NCBI GenBank assembly: GCA_022841915.1
Contig: JALHQN010000001.1
Span: forward strand, 806,001 to 870,000
Direction of reading: 5' to 3'
Origin: Burkholderiales bacterium
Lineage (GTDB): Bacteria; Pseudomonadota; Gammaproteobacteria; Burkholderiales; WYBJ01
DNA: 64,000 nucleotides
Below are positions 21,786-30,877 of this stretch, one piece after another. The notes beneath the pieces are model-generated. The model made no database searches, had not been told where the DNA came from, and saw only the letters and a program-made list of their open reading frames with translations. The first letter of the stretch is position 1; each line of letters starts with the position of its first letter. Position numbers and translations under genes: made by a program.

Positions 21786-24680
21786 ATGGAACTCGCCAAG
21801 AGCTTCGAACCCGACGACATTGAACGCACCTGGTACGAGCGCTGGGAGTCGGGGGGGCACTTCCGTGCGGGCGAAGCGCCCGGCAAAGAAGGCTACTGCA
21901 TTCTGTTGCCCCCACCCAATGTGACCGGCACTTTGCACATGGGGCACGCGTTCCAGCACACGCTGATGGACGCCCTGATCCGCTACCACCGCATGCAGGG
22001 CCTCAATACGCTATGGCAGCCGGGCACCGACCATGCCGGTATCGCGACCCAGATCGTGGTCGAGCGGCAGCTCGACATGCAAGGCATCGATCGCAGGCAG
22101 CTCGGTCGCGAAAAATTCGTCGAACGCGTCTGGCAGTGGAAAGCCGAGTCGGGTTCGACCATCACCCGGCAGATGCGCCGTCTCGGCACTTCGTGCGACT
22201 GGCAGCGCGAGCGCTTCACGATGGACGAGGGCTTGTCCCGCACCGTAAGCGAGGTGTTCGTCCGCTTGCATGAACAAGGCCTGATCTATCGGGGCAAGCG
22301 CCTGGTCAACTGGGATCCCGTGTTGCAGACGGCAGTCTCCGACCTCGAAGTGGTGTCCGAAGAAGAAGAGGGCAAGCTCTGGCACATCCGTTATCCGCTG
22401 GAAGACGGCAGCAGCGACATCATCGTCGCAACCACACGTCCCGAGACCATGCTTGGGGACGTGGCGGTGGCCGTGCACCCGGAGGACGCGCGCTACAGCC
22501 ATCTCATCGGCCGCCGTGTCGTGCTGCCACTCACCGGGCGCACCATTCCCGTCATCGCAGATCAGTACGTCGATCCGCAGTTCGGCACCGGCTGCTTGAA
22601 GATCACCCCCGCGCACGACTTCAACGACTATCAGGTCGGGCAACGCCACGGCCTCGAGCCGATCAACGTGATGACGCTCGATGCACGCATGAACGACAGC
22701 GCGCCGGCGGCGTACCGAGGCATGGACCGTTTCGATGCGCGCACGCGCATCGTCGCCGATCTCGAAGCCGAAGGCTTGCTCGCCGAAGTGAAGGCGCACA
22801 AGCTGATGGTCCCTCGCGGCGACCGCACCCATGCCGTGATCGAGCCGCTGCTGACCGATCAATGGTTCGTGGCCATGTCGCAGCCCGGCCCGAGCGGAAA
22901 GTCCATCGCCCAGGCCGCACTCGATGTCGTGGCCAACGGCGAGGTCAAGTTCGTGCCGGAGAACTGGACCACCGTCTACAACCAGTGGCTGACGAACATC
23001 CAGGACTGGTGCATCTCGCGCCAGCTTTGGTGGGGACATCGCATCCCCGCTTGGTACAGCACCACCGGCGAAGTCATCGTCGCCCGCGACGAGATCGGCG
23101 CCTACGTGCGCTACGCGCAAATGCTCGCCGACGACGCGCAGCGAACCGCCGAGGCCCAAAGGCTGGGCGCGCTGGCCGCCACGCTGAAGGTGTTGGGAGC
23201 AAGCGGCGCGCTGCCCGAGGATCTGCGCCTCGACCTCGAGCGCACGCATCCGCATCTGCTGCTGCGCCAGGACGAAGACGTCCTCGACACCTGGTTCTCC
23301 TCGGCGCTGTGGCCTTTCTCGACGCTCGACTGGCCGCAAGACAACAGCGCCCTGCGGCTCTATCTGCCTTCGAGCGTGCTCGTCACCGGCTTCGACATCA
23401 TCTTCTTCTGGGTCGCCCGCATGGTGATGATGACTTTGCACTTCACCGGCAAGGTGCCGTTCCGCGAGGTCTACGTGACAGGCCTCGTGCGCGACGCCGA
23501 GGGCCAGAAGATGAGCAAGTCGAAGGGCAACATCCTCGACCCGATCGATCTCATCGACGGCATCGAACTCGACGCCCTGGTCGCCAAGCGAACCGTCGGC
23601 CTGATGAATCCCAAAGATGCGCCGCGCATCGAAGCGGCCACCCGGCGCCAGTTCCCCGAGGGCATCCCCGCGCTCGGCACCGATGCCGTTCGCTTCACCT
23701 TCGCCAGTCTCGCGAGCCACGGCCGCGACATCAAGTTCGATCTCAACCGCTGCGACGGCTATCGCAATTTCTGCAACAAGCTCTGGAACGCCGCCCGCTT
23801 CGTGCTCATGAACGTGCAGGGCAAGGATTGCGGGCTGGACGATACCGCCAAGGTCACGCTTTCCGATGCCGATCGCTGGATCATCAGCCGCTTGCAGTCT
23901 GCCGAGACCGCCGTGCACGCCGGTTTCCGCGATTATCGATTCGACATGTTGTCGCGCGCGATCTACGAATTCGTCTGGGACGAGTACTGCGACTGGTATC
24001 TCGAGCTGGCGAAGGTTCAATTGGCCAATGGCGACGAATCCGAGCAGCGGGCAACGCGACGCACCCTGGTGCGTGTGCTCGAAACCGTCCTGCGCCTCGC
24101 GCATCCCATCATGCCCTTCATCACCGAAGAGCTGTGGCAACAGATCGCGCCTCTTGCCGGCAACCCGGGGCCGACCATCATGCGCAAGCCCTATCCCCAG
24201 CCGCACGCGGGCATGACCGATTCCGACGCCGAAGCGCGCATCGCCTCCCTCAAGGAAATGGTGAATGCATGCAGGCAACTCAGCGCCGAAATGGGCATCG
24301 GCGCAGGCAAGCGCGTGCCTCTGCTGCTGAGCGGAGACCCCACGCGAATCGCCGCCTACGCACCGTATCTGAAGGCGCTCGCGAAGCTCTCGGAAGTCAC
24401 GGCAGTGGCCGAGTTGCCGCAAGCCGAAGCACCTGTCGCCATCGTCGGCGACTATCGCTTGATGCTGAAGATAGAGATCGACGTCGCCGCGGAGCGCGAG
24501 CGGCTGACGCGCGAGATCGAGCGTCTGCAGGGCGAAGTCAAGAAGGCGGAAATCAAACTCGGGAATCCGAGTTTCGTCGAGCGGGCGCCCGAGAAGGTCG
24601 TGAACCAGGAACGCGAACGTCTGGCCGGATTCGTCGCGACCGTCGAGAAACTGCAAGCGCAGCTCGCTCGCCTGGCCTGA
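21786..24680 (+). CDS. valS: Valyl-tRNA synthetase
   Basis: Class I synthetase that charges tRNA-Val and edits threonine. From the ATG at 21786 it is 964 residues, the usual length. The HIGH-type motif is [15 protein letters not shown] (histidines near 51), the CP1 editing domain follows, and the second signature is KMSKSKGN at about 574. The C-terminus has the tRNA-binding coiled coil ([20 protein letters not shown], about 905-960). No ribosome-binding site is evident before 21786, and the frame is open for 253 codons upstream; see the preceding entry. Confidence 0.94.
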   Translation: MELAKSFEPDDIERTWYERWESGGHFRAGEAPGKEGYCILLPPPNVTGTLHMGHAFQHTLMDALIRYHRMQGLNTLWQPGTDHAGIATQIVVERQLDMQGIDRRQLGREKFVERVWQWKAESGSTITRQMRRLGTSCDWQRERFTMDEGLSRTVSEVFVRLHEQGLIYRGKRLVNWDPVLQTAVSDLEVVSEEEEGKLWHIRYPLEDGSSDIIVATTRPETMLGDVAVAVHPEDARYSHLIGRRVVLPLTGRTIPVIADQYVDPQFGTGCLKITPAHDFNDYQVGQRHGLEPINVMTLDARMNDSAPAAYRGMDRFDARTRIVADLEAEGLLAEVKAHKLMVPRGDRTHAVIEPLLTDQWFVAMSQPGPSGKSIAQAALDVVANGEVKFVPENWTTVYNQWLTNIQDWCISRQLWWGHRIPAWYSTTGEVIVARDEIGAYVRYAQMLADDAQRTAEAQRLGALAATLKVLGASGALPEDLRLDLERTHPHLLLRQDEDVLDTWFSSALWPFSTLDWPQDNSALRLYLPSSVLVTGFDIIFFWVARMVMMTLHFTGKVPFREVYVTGLVRDAEGQKMSKSKGNILDPIDLIDGIELDALVAKRTVGLMNPKDAPRIEAATRRQFPEGIPALGTDAVRFTFASLASHGRDIKFDLNRCDGYRNFCNKLWNAARFVLMNVQGKDCGLDDTAKVTLSDADRWIISRLQSAETAVHAGFRDYRFDMLSRAIYEFVWDEYCDWYLELAKVQLANGDESEQRATRRTLVRVLETVLRLAHPIMPFITEELWQQIAPLAGNPGPTIMRKPYPQPHAGMTDSDAEARIASLKEMVNACRQLSAEMGIGAGKRVPLLLSGDPTRIAAYAPYLKALAKLSEVTAVAELPQAEAPVAIVGDYRLMLKIEIDVAAERERLTREIERLQGEVKKAEIKLGNPSFVERAPEKVVNQERERLAGFVATVEKLQAQLARLA

Positions 24681-24714
24681 TCTTGCCCCTACATCCCGCC
24701 GCCCCGCCCGTAGC

Positions 24715-25959
24715 ATGAACCACTCGCTGCGGGCATTCAGGCATCCCAATTTCCGGATGTTCTTCGCCGGGCAAAGCGTCTCGCTCATCGGCACCTGGAT
24801 TCACACGATGGCGATGAGCTGGATGGTGTATCGCTTGTCCGGCTCGGCCTTCATGCTCGGCTTGGCGGGCTTCGCCAGCATGGCGCCGATCTTCTTCTTC
24901 GCCCCCCTGGGGGGATTGCTCGCCGATCGCTTCAATCGCCAGAAGCTGCTGATCGTAACCCAATGCCTCGCCGGGATCCATGCCTTCGTCATGGCCGGCC
25001 TGGCCTATGCGGATCTGCTCAACGCCTGGCACGTGATCGCCCTCGCCGGGGTGATCGGCATGATTCAGGCGGCCGATACGCCATTGCGACAGACCTTTCT
25101 GCCGGAACTGGTGCCCGCGAGAGAAGATTTGCCCAGTGCGGTCGCCTTCGGGGCGTTCATGCAGCAGGCCGGGCGCCTGATCGGCCCGACCATCGCCGGC
25201 TTGCTGCTCGCCAAGTGGAGCGAAGCCGCCTGCTTCCTGGTCAACGGCGTCAGCAAGATCGCTGTCATCGCCGCCGTGGCCATCATGACCTTACCGGTCA
25301 GGCCGCAAAGCGCGCGCAGGCGCATGGGCTCGGCACTATCGGAAGGCGTGCGATACGCCTGGCAGACGGTTCCCGTGCGCATTCTTCTGCCGACACTGGC
25401 CGCCGTGAGCTTCCTCATCGCGCCTTACCAGAGCCTGATGCCGATCTTCGCCGCCGAGATCTACCACGGCGGCGCCCAGACGCTCGGTTGGCTGATGGGC
25501 GCTGCGGGGCTGGGCGGCGCCACCTCGGTCGTCTTGCTCGCCTCGCGCAAGGACGTGCGCGGACTGGCCCGGATCATTTTGATCGCGACGTTGACGGCCG
25601 GCCTGGGATTGATCGCGTTTTCGGTAACACGCTGGTTCTGGCTCGCGATGCTGCTCATGCCGCTGATCGGCGCCGGCATGCTGGCGGTGATCACCGGCAC
25701 CAGCACCGTGCTGCAGGTCATCATCGACGACGAAAAGCGCGGTCGCGTGATGAGCCTCTACACCATGTCGTTTCTGGGCATGGTGCCCATGGGCAGCCTG
25801 GCCTCGGGCATCGTCGCCGACTTCATCGGCGCACCCGCGACGCTGGCGCTGTTCGGCGGGGCCTGCGTCGCGACGGGGCTCGTTTACTGGGCGAAGCTGC
25901 CTCAGTTACGCACCCACATGCGCGCGCACTACGTGCGGCTGGGCATCATTCGGGAATAG
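24715..25959 (+). CDS. MFS transporter (EntS-like family)
   Basis: 414-residue major facilitator of the MFS_3 group with twelve hydrophobic segments. The N-terminus FRHPNFRMFFAGQSVSLIGTW and the first-loop signature GGLLADRFNRQKLLI are typical of enterobactin-exporter-like (EntS) and macrolide-efflux-like permeases, which are proton-driven exporters. No siderophore or resistance gene is adjacent, so the substrate is unknown. It follows valS by 34 bp and could share its transcript. Confidence 0.85.
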   Translation: MNHSLRAFRHPNFRMFFAGQSVSLIGTWIHTMAMSWMVYRLSGSAFMLGLAGFASMAPIFFFAPLGGLLADRFNRQKLLIVTQCLAGIHAFVMAGLAYADLLNAWHVIALAGVIGMIQAADTPLRQTFLPELVPAREDLPSAVAFGAFMQQAGRLIGPTIAGLLLAKWSEAACFLVNGVSKIAVIAAVAIMTLPVRPQSARRRMGSALSEGVRYAWQTVPVRILLPTLAAVSFLIAPYQSLMPIFAAEIYHGGAQTLGWLMGAAGLGGATSVVLLASRKDVRGLARIILIATLTAGLGLIAFSVTRWFWLAMLLMPLIGAGMLAVITGTSTVLQVIIDDEKRGRVMSLYTMSFLGMVPMGSLASGIVADFIGAPATLALFGGACVATGLVYWAKLPQLRTHMRAHYVRLGIIRE

Positions 25960-26018
25960 CGGGGCGGGCTACGCAGCCGATCGCCCCGCAAGCCGCTCGA
26001 CCGACCTCACCGGGGCGA

Positions 26019-26249
26019 CTACTTCTTGCGCATGAAGTAGGTGAATACGCCCTCGGCCTCGGCGTGCTCGAGCAGTTCGTTGCCCGTCTGCTTGGAGAAG
26101 GCTTGAAAGTCCCGGGTCGCGCCCGGATCGGTCGCGACGATCTTGAGTATCTGGCCTGAAGTCATGTCGGCCAGCGACTTCTTCGTGCGCAAGATCGGCA
26201 AAGGGCAATTCAGGCCGCGAGCATCCAACTCTTTATCGTGATCCAGCAT
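26019..26249 (-). CDS. tusA: TusA-family sulfurtransferase
   Basis: 76-residue sulfur carrier. C15 lies in the GLNCPLPILRTKK motif (CPxP) that carries the persulfide, and the C-terminal half (GVFTYFMRKK) fits TusA. TusA proteins pass sulfur to tRNA 2-thiouridine synthesis, and in sulfur oxidisers also between rhodanese and sHdr/Dsr systems; the window's soxYZ makes sulfur oxidation possible, but no dsr or hdr genes are visible. Preceded by an AGGAGAAAG ribosome site. Single-gene unit, convergent with the MFS gene. Confidence 0.88.
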   Translation of the reverse strand: MLDHDKELDARGLNCPLPILRTKKSLADMTSGQILKIVATDPGATRDFQAFSKQTGNELLEHAEAEGVFTYFMRKK

Positions 26250-26440
26250 GACTTTCTCCTCACCCGCAGGCGCCGATTGCGCCTCATTCTGACGTGATGG
26301 TTATCGCGGCCGCCCGGGTTCGACGGCGGCACTCCGGGGCGATTCTAGCAAAGCCCCCGGGATCTGTCGGACCCCTTGCCACCGTCCAGGACCGCAGTGA
26401 GCGGGTCGCGTGCCCGCAGCGCGCGTGCTGGCCTGCTGCA

Positions 26441-27742
26441 TCAGGAAGCGGCGGTCGGGCGCTCCGCAAGCAAATGGCTCAGACGCGTGTTGGCAAGGGC
26501 CAACCTGTCCACCAGCATCGTGAGGAAAGCACCGTTGAACTGATGCCGGCAGTTCTCGGAGGCCTGCAGCAAGCGCTCCGATTGAATCTCGATGACCGTG
26601 ATCGCGCTCACCGCAGCAACGCTTGCCGTGCGCACGAACTGATGATGGGTGAGATGCGCCATCTCGCCGAAGCAAGCGCCGGTGCGCAACACGTTGAGCA
26701 AGCGCTCCTGCTTCGTCACCTTGACCTCGCCGCCGGCCAGTACGAAAAACGACTTGCCCACCTCGCCTTCGCGAATGAGCACGGTATCGCGCGGATGGCG
26801 GTGCCAGTTGGTGATGCGCAGTACCTCCCATAGCTCCACGTCGCTGAAAGGCCGGAAGAAATCCAGGCCGCGCAAGGTGTTGAACTTCTCGCTGTCGGGG
26901 ATGACCTCGACCCTGCTCGACAGGCTGCCAAAAGCGTTGGCCAGATCGAAAGAGAATGCCTCCCACGTCGGATAGCGTGCCTCGGTCGTTTTCTGCATCG
27001 CGCGCGTGACGATGGCGTCGATGTCGGGACTCACCTCCGGCCGATAACGAGACGGCAGCGCCGGCTCGGAATTGACCACGTGATAAATGAGGCTGTAATT
27101 GTTCTGCGCCTGAAACGGCAAACGCCCGGTGAGCAGTTGATACAGCACCACACCCAGCGAATAGATGTCGGTCTGGTGATTGAGCGACACCTCGCGAACT
27201 TGCTGCGGCGACATATAGGCAGGCGAGCCGATGCCGCTCACCTGCGTGGTCTGCGCGCTTGCGGTGAGCGCCGCTCCGAAATCCGTGATCTTGATCTGGT
27301 TGTCTTTGGTCAGCAGGATGTTCGCCGGCTTGATGTCGCGGTGAATCACGCCCTGCTTGGCCGCATAGTCGAGCGCCTTGCAGCACTTGAAGACGATTTC
27401 GAGGACTTGCGGAATCGGCAGCAGGCTCTCGGGCCGGACATACCGCTCGAGGGTCCCGCCGTCGACGTACTCCATCACGATGTAGCTGCCTTCGTCCTCG
27501 GCAACCGCATCGAAGATGGTGGCGATATGCGGGTGCGAGAGCTTGCCGGCCAGCGACGCTTCGGTGACGAAAAGCTTGCGATAGCGCTTGCCGTGCTCGC
27601 TGTCGCTCAACGCTTCGGGCAGAACCCACTTGATCGCCACGCGGCGACTGGTGAACGGGTCGACGGCTTCGAAAACCGCACTGGTCGCCCCGCGGCCGAG
27701 CTCACGGACGATTTCGTATTTGCCGATTTTTTTCGGGATCAA
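26441..27742 (-). CDS. Ser/Thr protein kinase with C-terminal cyclic-nucleotide-binding domain
   Basis: 433 residues. Hanks-type kinase domain at about 7-265: glycine loop ELGRGATSAVF, lysine in VAIKWV, catalytic HRDIKPAN (about 130), Mg-binding DFG (TDFGAAL), and SPAYMSPQQ in the activation segment. A CRP-like cyclic-nucleotide-binding domain follows (about 290-420) with FGEMAHLT (about 356) and FVRTAS (about 368), which keep the glutamate and arginine that bind cNMP ribose and phosphate. No transmembrane helix, so it is cytoplasmic. This resembles eukaryotic PKA logic in one chain. The adenylate cyclase and phosphodiesterase-like genes at 45.7-48.7 kb are possible partners. All key kinase residues are intact. 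Confidence 0.9.
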   Translation of the reverse strand: MIPKKIGKYEIVRELGRGATSAVFEAVDPFTSRRVAIKWVLPEALSDSEHGKRYRKLFVTEASLAGKLSHPHIATIFDAVAEDEGSYIVMEYVDGGTLERYVRPESLLPIPQVLEIVFKCCKALDYAAKQGVIHRDIKPANILLTKDNQIKITDFGAALTASAQTTQVSGIGSPAYMSPQQVREVSLNHQTDIYSLGVVLYQLLTGRLPFQAQNNYSLIYHVVNSEPALPSRYRPEVSPDIDAIVTRAMQKTTEARYPTWEAFSFDLANAFGSLSSRVEVIPDSEKFNTLRGLDFFRPFSDVELWEVLRITNWHRHPRDTVLIREGEVGKSFFVLAGGEVKVTKQERLLNVLRTGACFGEMAHLTHHQFVRTASVAAVSAITVIEIQSERLLQASENCRHQFNGAFLTMLVDRLALANTRLSHLLAERPTAAS

Positions 27743-27898
27743 GGTGTCGAGGGGCGCATTGAACGAAAGCTACGATAGCATGGCGCCGCCATCCCTAGCC
27801 TCGGAATTGAGCGAGGCTTGAAGGGCATTTCCGGATCACTCGATCTTCGCCGGGCGCTGCCCGTTCGACCTCTGCCGCGTTCGTCGCACCCTCCTTGT

Positions 27899-29353
27899 TT
27901 ACTGCTTCGCCGCCCGCTCTGCCTCACGCAATTGAGCGCGAAGCTCGCGCAACCGGGCCTCGACTGCCGATAGTTGGTAGAAATCGCCGTCGCCTGCGCG
28001 AGTAGCCAGCTGCAGCTGTTCCACCGCCGCGCCCAGATGACCCTGCCGCGCGTAGACTTCGGCCTGCGCACGGTGCTGCGGCAGACGCCTTCCCAGCGCC
28101 GCATAGCTGCGCGACTGCAAGGTGTAGAGCCGGATGTCGTCGGGCGTCTCCCTGAGCCTGGGCTCGACGACCTTCAGCGCCATCTCGGCGCGACTGTTCT
28201 TGATCAGCAAGTCCGCGTAGTCGTAGACCAGGGCACGGTAGTGGGGAAACGCGCCCAGCGCGGCAACGTAATGGGCGAGGGCCGCAGCAGTATCTCCGCT
28301 GGCGACGAGATACTCTCCACGCAGCGCACTCACCGCTGCCTGCCCGGGCAGCACGCGCTCGAGCGCGGCCAACTCGCGCCGCGCCCGCTGCATGTCCTTG
28401 AGCCTCAGCGAGGCGAGGGCGAGGCCGTAACGAGTGGCCGCCTCGTTGATGAAGCGCCGCTCCTTGAGGCCCTGCTCGAAGAATTGCACCGCACGGCGCG
28501 GCTCTTCCGACAGAGCGCGCACCCGCGCACGCACGAGCTGGAACTCGGGATTGTCCGGGAACTGGCGGTAGCCGAAGTCTTCGGTTCGGTTCTGCAGGTC
28601 AGCGATGCGCTCACTGGTCACGGGGTGAGTGCGCAGGTAGGCGGGCGCGTTGGATTCGTAAAGGCGCGTCGCACGCTGCAGTCTTTCCATGAACACCGGC
28701 ATGGCGCGCGGATCGAGTCCGGACTGCTGCAGGATCTGCACGCCGACACGATCCGCCTCGCGCTCGTGGTCGCGCGAGAAGTCGAGCTGGTTCTGGATGG
28801 CCGCGGCCTGAGAGCCCGCAATGACCGCTTGCGCCAGATTGGAATTCGAGCGCGCAGCGAGCAGACCGATGGCCATCGCTGCCAACGTGGCGATGCTCAT
28901 CCTTTCCTGGCCAGCGATCATGCGCGCGATGTGACGCTGGGTGACGTGAGCCACCTCGTGCGCAACGACGGAAGCGAGCTCGGATTCAGTTTCGGCGGTC
29001 AGGATGAGACCGCCATGGATGCCGATGAAGCCTCCGGGCAAAGCGAACGCGTTGACGGTCGGATCCTGGATCAGGAAGAACTCGAAACTCTGCCTCGGGT
29101 CGGGACTGACGGCAACCAGGCGATTGCCCAAGGCATTGAGGTAATCGGTGATGACCGGATCGTCGGTGTAGCTGCGATCGGCGCGCACCTGCTGCATGAT
29201 GCGCTCGCCCAGGCGCCGCTCCATCGCGGGCGAAAAGACCGCTTGGGAGACGTCGCCGAGATCGGGCAAGGTCTGTGCGCTCGAACGCACGCAAACCAAG
29301 GCCGCCAGCAGTAATAGGAGGGGTAAACGCACGATGCTATGATAGTTCTGCAC
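27899..29353 (-). CDS. bepA: M48 metallopeptidase with TPR domain (BepA-like)
   Basis: Periplasmic chaperone/protease of the BepA (YfgC) type, which in E. coli helps assemble LptD and degrades misassembled outer-membrane proteins. 484 residues: signal peptide (LPLLLLLAALVCVRSSAQT), zinc motif HEVAH at about residue 130 with the third ligand in HEREADRVG (about 191), and a C-terminal TPR region (about 300-480). GTG at 29353 is the longest start and no ribosome site is clear; a GTG seven codons later is also possible. Divergent from moaC. Confidence 0.9.
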   Translation of the reverse strand: MQNYHSIVRLPLLLLLAALVCVRSSAQTLPDLGDVSQAVFSPAMERRLGERIMQQVRADRSYTDDPVITDYLNALGNRLVAVSPDPRQSFEFFLIQDPTVNAFALPGGFIGIHGGLILTAETESELASVVAHEVAHVTQRHIARMIAGQERMSIATLAAMAIGLLAARSNSNLAQAVIAGSQAAAIQNQLDFSRDHEREADRVGVQILQQSGLDPRAMPVFMERLQRATRLYESNAPAYLRTHPVTSERIADLQNRTEDFGYRQFPDNPEFQLVRARVRALSEEPRRAVQFFEQGLKERRFINEAATRYGLALASLRLKDMQRARRELAALERVLPGQAAVSALRGEYLVASGDTAAALAHYVAALGAFPHYRALVYDYADLLIKNSRAEMALKVVEPRLRETPDDIRLYTLQSRSYAALGRRLPQHRAQAEVYARQGHLGAAVEQLQLATRAGDGDFYQLSAVEARLRELRAQLREAERAAKQ

Positions 29354-29397
29354 CGAGGCAAGTTCCTAGTTTGAAACCAATCGTTACATAGATACCC

Positions 29398-29892
29398 ATG
29401 TCGACAACAGGCCTCAGCCACTTCGATGAACAAGGCGCGGCGCGCATGGTCGATGTGGCCGGCAAGGCGCCGACGCATCGCATCGCGCGTGCGCACGGGC
29501 GCATCACCATGCAGCCCGCAACGCTGCAGGTCATCGCCCAAGGCACGGCCAAGAAGGGCGACGTTCTGGGAATCGCACGCGTCGCGGCGATCCAGGCGGC
29601 CAAGAAGACTTCCGATCTGATTCCGCTGTGCCATCCTCTCGCACTCACCAAAGTCGGCATCGAGTTCGAGCTCGACGCCGAGGCTCACGCGGTGGATTGC
29701 ATCGCCACGGTGGAGACGATCGGTCGCACCGGTGTCGAAATGGAAGCCTTGACCGCCGCAAGCGTCGGCCTGCTGACCATCTACGACATGTGCAAAGCCA
29801 TCGATCGGGGCATGCGCATCGAGCAGGTGGGGTTGCTCGAAAAGCGCGGTGGCAAATCGGGGGTCTGGCTCGCCGAGCCCCCAAGCACATAA
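29398..29892 (+). CDS. moaC: Cyclic pyranopterin monophosphate synthase MoaC
   Basis: Second half-step of molybdenum cofactor synthesis, making cyclic pyranopterin monophosphate with MoaA. 164 residues with the family blocks [31 protein letters not shown] and [23 protein letters not shown], containing the catalytic lysine and histidine and the substrate-binding aspartate. Stands alone, divergent from the BepA-like gene; TGCTATGAT at 29335-29343 is a possible extended -10 for it. SoxCD-type or other molybdoenzymes may depend on it, but none are in the window. Confidence 0.95.
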   Translation: MSTTGLSHFDEQGAARMVDVAGKAPTHRIARAHGRITMQPATLQVIAQGTAKKGDVLGIARVAAIQAAKKTSDLIPLCHPLALTKVGIEFELDAEAHAVDCIATVETIGRTGVEMEALTAASVGLLTIYDMCKAIDRGMRIEQVGLLEKRGGKSGVWLAEPPST

Positions 29893-30055
29893 TCGAGATG
29901 CGCGATGAGCAAGCGCGACGGGCGCCTTCGCAGAAGACTGGATTGCGTAGACCGAGGTGGCGTTTGGATAGACTCGCTGCGGCGGCGCGGCATCAGGCCG
30001 GCAATGTCACAGCGGCAGTTCGCGTAGCCCCATCCTTTATCATCAGAGACGGTCA

Positions 30056-30508
30056 ATGAGCGTGAAACGACGCAAGATTCTGCAAGCAGCCGCGGCTGCG
30101 GCAACTGCCGCGCTCGGCTTGCGCATCACTCCGGCAATCGCCGCTGAATGGAACAAAGCCGCTTTCGGCGCAACTTCGGTTGCCGATGCGCTGAAAACGC
30201 TGGGCGCGACCGCTGCGAGCCCCAGCAAGGATATCTTGATCAAAGCGCTCGATGTCGCCGAGAACGGTGCCGCCGTGCCGATCGAAGTCACGAGCCGAAT
30301 CCCGAACACCCAGTCGATCGCCCTCGTCGCCGACAAGAATCCTTTTCCCTTGCTCGCCAGTTTCGACTTCACGGGCAACGCCGAACCCTATGTCAGCACC
30401 CGGGTGAAACTCGCCGGCAGCTCCGACGTAAGGGTGATCGTTCGGGCGGATGGCCGATATTACGTCGCCGTGCGTGAAATCAAGGTCACCACCGGCGGCT
30501 GCGGTTAG
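30056..30508 (+). CDS. soxY: Thiosulfate-oxidation carrier protein SoxY
   Basis: Periplasmic carrier that binds sulfur intermediates on a C-terminal cysteine and works as a SoxYZ heterodimer. 150 residues with a twin-arginine-like leader (MSVKRRKILQAAAAA, cleavage near AIAA/EW), and the C-terminal GGCG with the carrier cysteine at position 149. The body (AFGATSVADALKTLG, ARRYYVAVREIKVTTGGCG region) fits SoxY. soxZ follows 10 bp downstream with GGAG before its start. No soxA, soxX, soxB or soxCD is adjacent. Confidence 0.93.
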   Translation: MSVKRRKILQAAAAAATAALGLRITPAIAAEWNKAAFGATSVADALKTLGATAASPSKDILIKALDVAENGAAVPIEVTSRIPNTQSIALVADKNPFPLLASFDFTGNAEPYVSTRVKLAGSSDVRVIVRADGRYYVAVREIKVTTGGCG

Positions 30509-30517
30509 GAGATTGCT

Positions 30518-30835
30518 ATGGCTGAAGCCATGAAGATTCGGGCCACGTTGCAGGGCGATGTGGCCGACGTGCGGGTGCTCATCAGTCACCCGATGGAAAC
30601 GGGCCTGCGCAAGAACGAACGCAGCGAACTGATCCCGCTGCACTTCATCACGCACGTCAGCGCCACGCACAACGGCAAGACGGTGCTCAACGCGCAGTGG
30701 AGTCAGGGTGTGTCGCGCAATCCCCCGCTGGGCTTTCGCGTGCGCGGCGCGAAGGCCGGTGACAAGATCATCGTGAGCTGGGTGGACAACAAGGGCGAGA
30801 CGAGCAGCATCGAGACGGTGGTCGCCGGCAAGTGA
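30518..30835 (+). CDS. soxZ: Thiosulfate-oxidation carrier protein SoxZ
   Basis: 105-residue partner of SoxY. Typical SoxZ features: KIRATLQGDVADVRVLISHPMETG at the N-terminus, PLHFITHVSATHNGKTVLNAQWSQGVSRNPPLGF in the middle, and a C-terminal WVDNKGET beta strand. It has no signal peptide and, as known for SoxZ, should be exported in complex with SoxY. A ribosome site (TAGGAG) precedes the ATG at 30518. Gene 30878 follows after 42 bp. Confidence 0.93.
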   Translation: MAEAMKIRATLQGDVADVRVLISHPMETGLRKNERSELIPLHFITHVSATHNGKTVLNAQWSQGVSRNPPLGFRVRGAKAGDKIIVSWVDNKGETSSIETVVAGK

Positions 30836-30877
30836 TCGCCCCCTGAACGGCCCTCACTGCAGCCCGACGGAAACCCC

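Noticed and set aside
22011-24794. 927-codon open frame on the minus strand opposite valS
   Set aside because: It mirrors valS codon structure in GC-rich DNA and has no recognisable domain. The same goes for long antisense frames at 2135-3913, 19118-20518, 46480-48822 and 55189-57213.
26300-26330. tRNA-like T-arm (GGGTTCGA) in the spacer after tusA
   Set aside because: It is a local GCCGCC/GGCGGC hairpin with no acceptor stem or anticodon arm around it.
26330-26362. TCCGGGGC / GCCCCCGGG inverted repeat
   Set aside because: Arms are imperfect and no U-tract follows, so a terminator was not called.
29893-30055. Possible short gene between moaC and soxY
   Set aside because: No start with a ribosome site or family-like features; open frames here are extensions of shadow frames.
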